This document shows, one piece after another, positions 59,417 through 64,000 of a stretch of 64,000 bases of DNA (within the stretch, counting starts at the first letter, position 1; every line of letters begins with the position of its first letter). The notes below the pieces were generated by a model. The model saw nothing but the letters and a program-made list of their open reading frames with translations. It was not told the DNA's origin and did not search any database. The stretch covers positions 3,596,001 to 3,660,000 of the forward strand of contig NZ_JBEGIK010000001.1 in NCBI RefSeq assembly GCF_040675855.1. The letters are read 5' to 3'. Both the position numbers and the translations under genes were made by a program. This DNA comes from Microbacterium sp. LWH3-1.2 (GTDB lineage: Bacteria; Actinomycetota; Actinomycetes; Actinomycetales; Microbacteriaceae).

Positions 59417-60378
59417 GGGCGATCATCCCCCTCGTAGTACACGACCCGACGCGAGACCAGGATCTGGACGGCGGTGACCGCCATGATGAGCGCGAACAGA
59501 ACCCAGGCCATGGCGGAGGCGTACCCCATGTGGAGGAACTCGAAGGCCTGCTGGAACAGGTAGATGACGTAGAACAGCGCCGCATCGTTGCTGTACGTCG
59601 TGTTGCCGGCGCCGAAGAACGCGGTATACGCCTCATCGAAGGTCTGCAGGCCCGCGATCGTGTTGACCACCACGATGAAGAAGAGCGCAGGGCTGATCAT
59701 CGGCACCGTGATCGAGAACGACTGCCGCCAGAAGCCGGCGCCGTCGAGCTTCGCGGAGTCGTAGAGCTCGTCCGGGACGGCCTGGAGCGCGGCCAACAGG
59801 ATGATGACCGAGGCGCCGACCGTCCACAGACTCATGATGATGAGTCCCGGCTTCACCCACGCAGCATCCGTCGTCCATGAAGGTCCGTCGATTCCGAACC
59901 ATCCCAGCACCGTGTTGAAGAGCCCGTTCTGGCCGTTGAAGAGCAGCAGGAACAGGATGCCGACGGCGACCGGCGGGGTCATCTTCGGCAGGAAGAACAC
60001 GGTACGGAAGAAGCCGGCGCTTCGGCCCGCGCGATTGAGCAGCAGAGCGAGCAGGAGCGAGACCAGAACGTACAGCGGCACCTGGACGATCGTGAAGAAC
60101 AGGGTGTTGCCGAGCGCCAGCGCGATCTTCGGGTCGTTGAACAGCGCGACGTAATTCTCGGCACCGACGAAGTTCGGGTCGTTGATGACGTCGTAATCGG
60201 TGAGCGAGAGGTACACGCTGTAGATCAGCGGCCATGCCGTGAACACCGCGAACCCGACGAGCCAGGGGCTGAGGAACAGCAGTGCGGAGCCCAGGTTGCG
60301 CCGCCGGGCCCGCCTGCGACCGCGCTCGCGGTCCACAGGCGGCGCCACGGGAACGTCCGCGACGGGCGGCGCGGTCAT
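59413..60378 (-). CDS. Carbohydrate ABC transporter permease (MalF type)
   Basis: A 321-residue permease with six helices. LGSALLFLSPWLVGFAVFTAW opens the domain, and the EAA loop is ELYDSAKLDGAGFWRQSFSI. A basic N-terminus (RERGRRRARRRN) precedes it. ATG at 60378 overlaps the binding-protein stop by 1 nt. The substrate is unknown. Confidence 0.9.
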   Translation of the reverse strand: MTAPPVADVPVAPPVDRERGRRRARRRNLGSALLFLSPWLVGFAVFTAWPLIYSVYLSLTDYDVINDPNFVGAENYVALFNDPKIALALGNTLFFTIVQVPLYVLVSLLLALLLNRAGRSAGFFRTVFFLPKMTPPVAVGILFLLLFNGQNGLFNTVLGWFGIDGPSWTTDAAWVKPGLIIMSLWTVGASVIILLAALQAVPDELYDSAKLDGAGFWRQSFSITVPMISPALFFIVVVNTIAGLQTFDEAYTAFFGAGNTTYSNDAALFYVIYLFQQAFEFLHMGYASAMAWVLFALIMAVTAVQILVSRRVVYYEGDDRP

Positions 60379-61757
60379 CAGTCACCGTTTCCCAGCTCGG
60401 ACCACGCGTCATCGAGGGCGGACTGCGCCTCTTTCTGCGCGTCGGCCAGGGCATCCGCGGCGGACGCCTTGCCATCCAGCACGGCGTTCACCGCATCGAA
60501 CATCGCGGCCTTGAACTCGGCGTCCGCAGGATTGGCGGGCATCGAGAAAGTGCTGTCGTTCGCCTCGTACATCTTCGACACGGCGGTGTCCCAGGGCTCG
60601 CCGCCCGAGGTCGTCAGGTCGCGGATCATCTGATCGGCCTTCGCGTTGGCCGTGAGGATGCCGGTGAAGGGCTTGTCTTCCGACTTCCGAACTTCGATCC
60701 GTGCCTCGGCCGCGGCCTGCCAGGCGTCGACCGACGTCATGGCGCGGGCGAACCGGCAGGCGGCCTCGGGATTGGCGCTGCCGCTGGGGATCGCCCACGC
60801 CGAGCCGGTCGAGTACGCGATCGTGTCGCCCTTGCGGTCGTGCACCGTGTCGAATGCCATCGGGGCGTCGGGCGAGACGTCGTTGAGCACGTTGACGTAC
60901 CACTGCTCCATCGGCATCGCGCCGAGAACACCCGTTGCGAACTGGTTGCCCTCGCCGAAGAAGTCCGCGGAGTCGCGGTACGCCTTCACCGCGCTGAACC
61001 CACCCTGGTCTTCATAGATGGATGCTGCCCACTCGAGCGCTTCGACCACGTGCGGGTCGTCGAGCTGAGCCTTCTTCCCGTCGGGCGTGATGACGTCCGC
61101 GCCGTTGGCCTTCGCCCACAGTGGCAGGAACTCGGGAAGCTTGCTGTCGTAGCCGATGACGTCGAGGTTGCCGCCATCGTTCACCGTGAGGGCTTCGTTA
61201 GCCGCGCTCATGGCATCCCAGTCCGAGCCGTTGACATCGTCGATCGTCAGCCCGGCCGCCGAGAGCAGCTCCTCGTTCGCCATAGTCAGCTGGACGGTGT
61301 TGAACTCGGGGATGCCGTAGACGACGCCGTCGAGGGTCACCTGGTCGAGCGCGGGCGGCACGAAGTCGTCCGTCGGAATGCCCTCGCCGTCGATGCAGCG
61401 GTCGAGGGGAACCACGGCTCCCCGCGCGGCGAGCGAGCCGATCTGGTCCCTGCTCGCGTAGACGACGTCGGGCGGTTCTCCTGACGCGACCGCCGAGAGG
61501 AATTGCTGCAGGTCGAGGTCGCCCTCGGCGAGCTTGACCTCGACATCGCCCAGCTGCCCCTCCGCATAGTCGACGCGGCTGGTCGCCACTTCGTCGACAC
61601 CGGAGAAGCCCATCACCGACAGCGAGCCGCTGAGGGCTGCGTCGGAGTCGTAGTCCGCGTCGTCATCACCGGCGCCGCCGGTTCCGACGGCGCATCCCGT
61701 GGCCCCGATCGCCAGCAGAGCGATGACTCCGGCGGCCGTCCATCGTGTCACACGCAT
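60378..61757 (-). CDS. Extracellular sugar-binding lipoprotein
   Basis: A 459-residue family 1 solute-binding protein. Signal peptide with lipobox AIGATGC places the lipidated Cys near residue 22. Mature part: SGSLSVMGFSGVDEV, PDVVYASRDQIGSLAARGAV, VYGIPEFNTVQLTMANEELL, and the C-terminal lobe. Rather acidic linker DDDADYDSDAA after the Cys. ATG at 61757 has GGAGG (from CACCTCC) 7 nt upstream. First gene of the importer operon; substrate not predictable. Confidence 0.9.
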   Translation of the reverse strand: MRVTRWTAAGVIALLAIGATGCAVGTGGAGDDDADYDSDAALSGSLSVMGFSGVDEVATSRVDYAEGQLGDVEVKLAEGDLDLQQFLSAVASGEPPDVVYASRDQIGSLAARGAVVPLDRCIDGEGIPTDDFVPPALDQVTLDGVVYGIPEFNTVQLTMANEELLSAAGLTIDDVNGSDWDAMSAANEALTVNDGGNLDVIGYDSKLPEFLPLWAKANGADVITPDGKKAQLDDPHVVEALEWAASIYEDQGGFSAVKAYRDSADFFGEGNQFATGVLGAMPMEQWYVNVLNDVSPDAPMAFDTVHDRKGDTIAYSTGSAWAIPSGSANPEAACRFARAMTSVDAWQAAAEARIEVRKSEDKPFTGILTANAKADQMIRDLTTSGGEPWDTAVSKMYEANDSTFSMPANPADAEFKAAMFDAVNAVLDGKASAADALADAQKEAQSALDDAWSELGNGD

Positions 61758-61967
61758 GATCACCTCCTCCGCCCGTGAGAAGTGGGCGGTGGAGGGACGG
61801 TAAGGATGCGAGCGACCGAGCACCGAGGGGATTGACGAACCGTCGGTGGGAGCGTATTCGCGGGCGGGTGTCGCGCGAAGGACTCCCGCCGATTCCCGGC
61901 AGGATCACGGGGCTATCACGGCGGTACACCCTGACGCAATCCCGGCGAGCGGCAAGGGCGGAGTCCG

Positions 61968-61973
61968 TAGCGT
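61968..61973 (+). promoter_or_regulatory. -10 element of acyl-CoA dehydrogenase-like gene (leaderless)
   Basis: TAGCGT, 7 nt, ATG at 61981. Confidence 0.45.
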
Positions 61974-61980
61974 CGGCGTC

Positions 61981-63030
61981 ATGTCACCCGCCGCGCTCGC
62001 CCTGAACCCCTGGCGACCCTCCGCCGCGCCCGCCGCAGCGGTGGAGGCGATCGATGGCCTGGGCACCGACGTGCCTGCGACGATCGAGTGGGCGGTTCGC
62101 GTCGGACGGGACGCACCGTTGCCGGGGAGTGGCCGGACAGCACAGCTGTGGGAGCTCCTCGCCGAGACCGCGAGACTCGACGTCGGCGCCGCCCGGATCC
62201 TCGAACCACAGCTCGACGCACTCGCGATCCTGTGCCAGGCGCGCCGCGACGGGGTGGACGTCGATACGGCGCTGGACGAGGTGGGTGCCAGTGGTGACGC
62301 ATCGTGGGGCGTCTTCGCGGCAGAGGGGCCCGGCGCGCGACTCGAGGCCTCTGCGCATGGAGCCGACGGCTGGCTGCTGAACGGGACCAAGCCGTGGTGC
62401 TCGCTCGCGGCGTCGTTGAGCCACGCACTCGTGACGGCCTGGGTGTCTCCCGATGCGCGCGGTCTGTTCGCTGTGCCCCTCCGTGTCGTGGGAGTGTCCG
62501 CACGATCGGGCCCGTGGGTCGCGCGAGGGCTCAGCCAGGTGATCAGCGCGCCTGTCGACTTCGACGCCGTCCGCGCGGTGCCGGTCGGCGAGCCGGGGTG
62601 GTACCTGTCACGCCCCGGGTTCGCGTGGGGCGGTATCGGCGTTGCGGCGGCGTGGTGGGGTGGAGCTGTTCCCGTGCACGAGGCGCTGGTCGCCTCAGCC
62701 GGTCGTGACGGCGCGGACCAACTCGCCGAGTTCTCCGCCGGGAGCACGGATGCTGCGCTCTGGGCGGCGCGGGCAGTCCTGGCCGAGGCGGCCGAGGCGA
62801 TCGACACCGGCTTGGGCGACGAGGAAACCGGCACGCTCGCCGCCCGGGCGAGGGCCGTCGTCGCAGGCGCCGTCGAGCAGGTCCTCAACCTCGCCGATCA
62901 TGCGCTCGGTCCCGGCCCGCTGACCACCGATGAGGATCACGCGCGGCGTGTGGCGGATCTCCGGATCTACGCGCGACAGCACCACGGCGAACGGGACCTC
63001 GCCCGCCTCGGCCGGAGGCTCCTGCCGTGA
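61981..63030 (+). CDS. Acyl-CoA dehydrogenase-like protein (short)
   Basis: A 349-residue protein distantly like acyl-CoA dehydrogenases: ASWGVFAAEGPGARLEAS and GWLLNGTKPWCSLAASLSHALV resemble the FAD/substrate beta-domain, and the C-terminal half is helical and Ala-rich. It is about 30 residues shorter than classical enzymes and the usual catalytic Glu region is not obvious, so activity is uncertain. ATG at 61981 with TAGCGT upstream. Its stop overlaps the PIG-L gene (GTGA). Function in this cluster unknown. Confidence 0.82.
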   Translation: MSPAALALNPWRPSAAPAAAVEAIDGLGTDVPATIEWAVRVGRDAPLPGSGRTAQLWELLAETARLDVGAARILEPQLDALAILCQARRDGVDVDTALDEVGASGDASWGVFAAEGPGARLEASAHGADGWLLNGTKPWCSLAASLSHALVTAWVSPDARGLFAVPLRVVGVSARSGPWVARGLSQVISAPVDFDAVRAVPVGEPGWYLSRPGFAWGGIGVAAAWWGGAVPVHEALVASAGRDGADQLAEFSAGSTDAALWAARAVLAEAAEAIDTGLGDEETGTLAARARAVVAGAVEQVLNLADHALGPGPLTTDEDHARRVADLRIYARQHHGERDLARLGRRLLP

Positions 63031-64000
63031 GCGTCGCCTTCGATCACCGCGACCCCGGTACCTCGGAGGCCGAGTGGACGGCGGCCCGGCTGCGGTCCAG
63101 AGCGACGCCTCTGCACGACCGCGCGTCGCGCCTCATCGTGCTCGCCGCGCACCCCGACGACGAGACGCTCGGCGCGGGCGGACTCATCGCGACCGCAGCG
63201 GCGACCGGAACGGACGTATCGGTGATCGTAGCCACGGACGGTGAGGCGTCTCATCCGCGCTCCTTGGCGGCCGCGGATCTCGGCGTACGACGGCGATTCG
63301 AAGTCGTCGCGGCGCTGCGCGAACTCGCCCCCGGTGCGCGGCTCAGGTTTCTCGGCCTTCCGGACGGAGGCCTTCGCGAGTCGACGGCGGCACTGCGCGA
63401 TGCGCTGCTGGGCGAACTCGGACCGCTGCCGCACGGCGTCCTGCTGGCGGTCCCGTGGTGGGGCGATGGCCATCGCGATCATCGGGTTGCGGGCGAGACC
63501 GCCCTCACGCTCCGCGGACCGGGGGTGCACGTGATCGCGTACCCGATCTGGCTGTGGCACTGGGGCGATCCCGAGGCCGTCGACGCTCTCGTCGAGCCCG
63601 CTCGATGGCGCACGCTGCCGCTCGCGAAGGGTGTCGCCGACGCCAAGTCCGCGGCGCTGGCGCGACACGTGTCGCAGGTCGCGCCGATGTCAGATGCGCC
63701 GGGCGACGAAGCGATCCTGCACGACGACATGCGGGCGCATTTCGCTCGCCCTTACGAGCTGTTCATCGACACGGAGCCCTCGCCGGCCGCCGCGTCCGCG
63801 GACCCGGCGACGTTCGACGGCTACTTCCGCACGCACGCAGATCCCTGGGGTTTCGAGACGAGCTGGTACGAGGAGCGGAAGCGCTCCGTCCTCTTGGCCG
63901 CGCTCCCCCGTCAGCGCTTCTCACGTGTGCTCGAACTCGGCTGCGCGACCGGCGTCTTGACGATCGAACTCGCCCGGCGTGCCGATGGGGTGCTCGGCGT
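63027..64000 (+). CDS. PIG-L deacetylase / SAM methyltransferase fusion (3' end outside window)
   Basis: Open to the window edge, at least 324 codons. Residues ~35-230 are a PIG-L (LmbE) zinc deacetylase: VLAAHPDDETLGAGG and the second metal motif WWGDGHRDH (His/Asp pairs). From ~245 a class I methyltransferase (NodS-like) begins: FDGYFRTHADPWGFETSWYE, then motif I RVLELGCATGVLTIELARR. GTG at 63027 overlaps the dehydrogenase stop, so both are one unit. PIG-L enzymes deacetylate N-acetylated sugars; the methyl acceptor is unknown. Partial at 3' end. Confidence 0.85.
   Translation, partial: MSVAFDHRDPGTSEAEWTAARLRSRATPLHDRASRLIVLAAHPDDETLGAGGLIATAAATGTDVSVIVATDGEASHPRSLAAADLGVRRRFEVVAALRELAPGARLRFLGLPDGGLRESTAALRDALLGELGPLPHGVLLAVPWWGDGHRDHRVAGETALTLRGPGVHVIAYPIWLWHWGDPEAVDALVEPARWRTLPLAKGVADAKSAALARHVSQVAPMSDAPGDEAILHDDMRAHFARPYELFIDTEPSPAAASADPATFDGYFRTHADPWGFETSWYEERKRSVLLAALPRQRFSRVLELGCATGVLTIELARRADGVLG

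Overview
The window is high-GC (about 70%) actinobacterial chromosome. Gene content and style point to Microbacteriaceae, probably Microbacterium or a close relative: GTG starts, many 1-8 nt overlaps, a sortase-E type LAXTG surface protein, mycothiol-type ArsC, a DUF7882-type protein, and TANNNT promoters placed so that transcripts begin at or next to the start codon. No transposase, integrase, prophage or CRISPR array was found. The organism assignment is inference.

Region 1 (1-28.3 kb) is a conserved actinobacterial backbone. It holds a Tad/Flp pilus operon (minus), acetyl-CoA synthetase, RidA and a small DUF4177-like protein, a PASTA class A PBP with a metallophosphoesterase, a small ORF with an LAXTG surface protein, tRNA-Pro, a PMM-like HAD hydrolase, a GntR regulator with lactate dehydrogenase, a DUF1295 protein, thymidine kinase, a DUF2207 protein, malate:quinone oxidoreductase, lysC-asd, an EamA transporter and dnaX-recR. 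From memory of the M. tuberculosis map, tad, acs, ridA, PBP, phosphoesterase, asd, lysC, recR and dnaX keep the Rv3654c-Rv3721c order.

Region 2 (28.4-50.7 kb) is metabolic. It holds a TPP riboswitch with thiM-thiE-thiD/tenA, a GH65 phosphorylase with a beta-phosphoglucomutase-like HAD, pta-ackA, a Nudix hydrolase, the SRP RNA, an amino acid/amine permease with an IclR regulator, a divergent permease-copper amine oxidase-membrane protein operon, moxR-DUF58-transglutaminase, and tRNA-Ser.

Region 3 (50.7-58.0 kb), next to tRNA-Ser, is an arsenic locus: arsC, an ArsR-ArsC fusion, an ArsN1-like acetyltransferase and an ArsO-like flavoprotein on the minus strand; arsR (CgArsR-type Cys15/Cys16), an aquaporin and an MFS gene on the plus strand. 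No ArsB or Acr3 pump lies in the window, so an AqpS-like channel exit is plausible. The MFS gene runs into a 5'-truncated ABC ATPase in another frame, which looks like a deletion scar. Four 16-nt inverted repeats with 5-6-5 geometry look like its operators.

Region 4 (58.0-64.0 kb) has a DUF7882-type protein, a three-gene sugar ABC importer without its ATPase, and a diverging acyl-CoA dehydrogenase-like gene coupled to a PIG-L deacetylase/methyltransferase fusion cut by the window edge.

Two window-wide signals stand out. About a dozen genes have a TANNNT hexamer followed by 6-7 nt and then the start codon, which suggests leaderless transcripts. The 9-mer GGATGCTGC/GCAGCATCC occurs at least 23 times by eye, against roughly one expected from composition.
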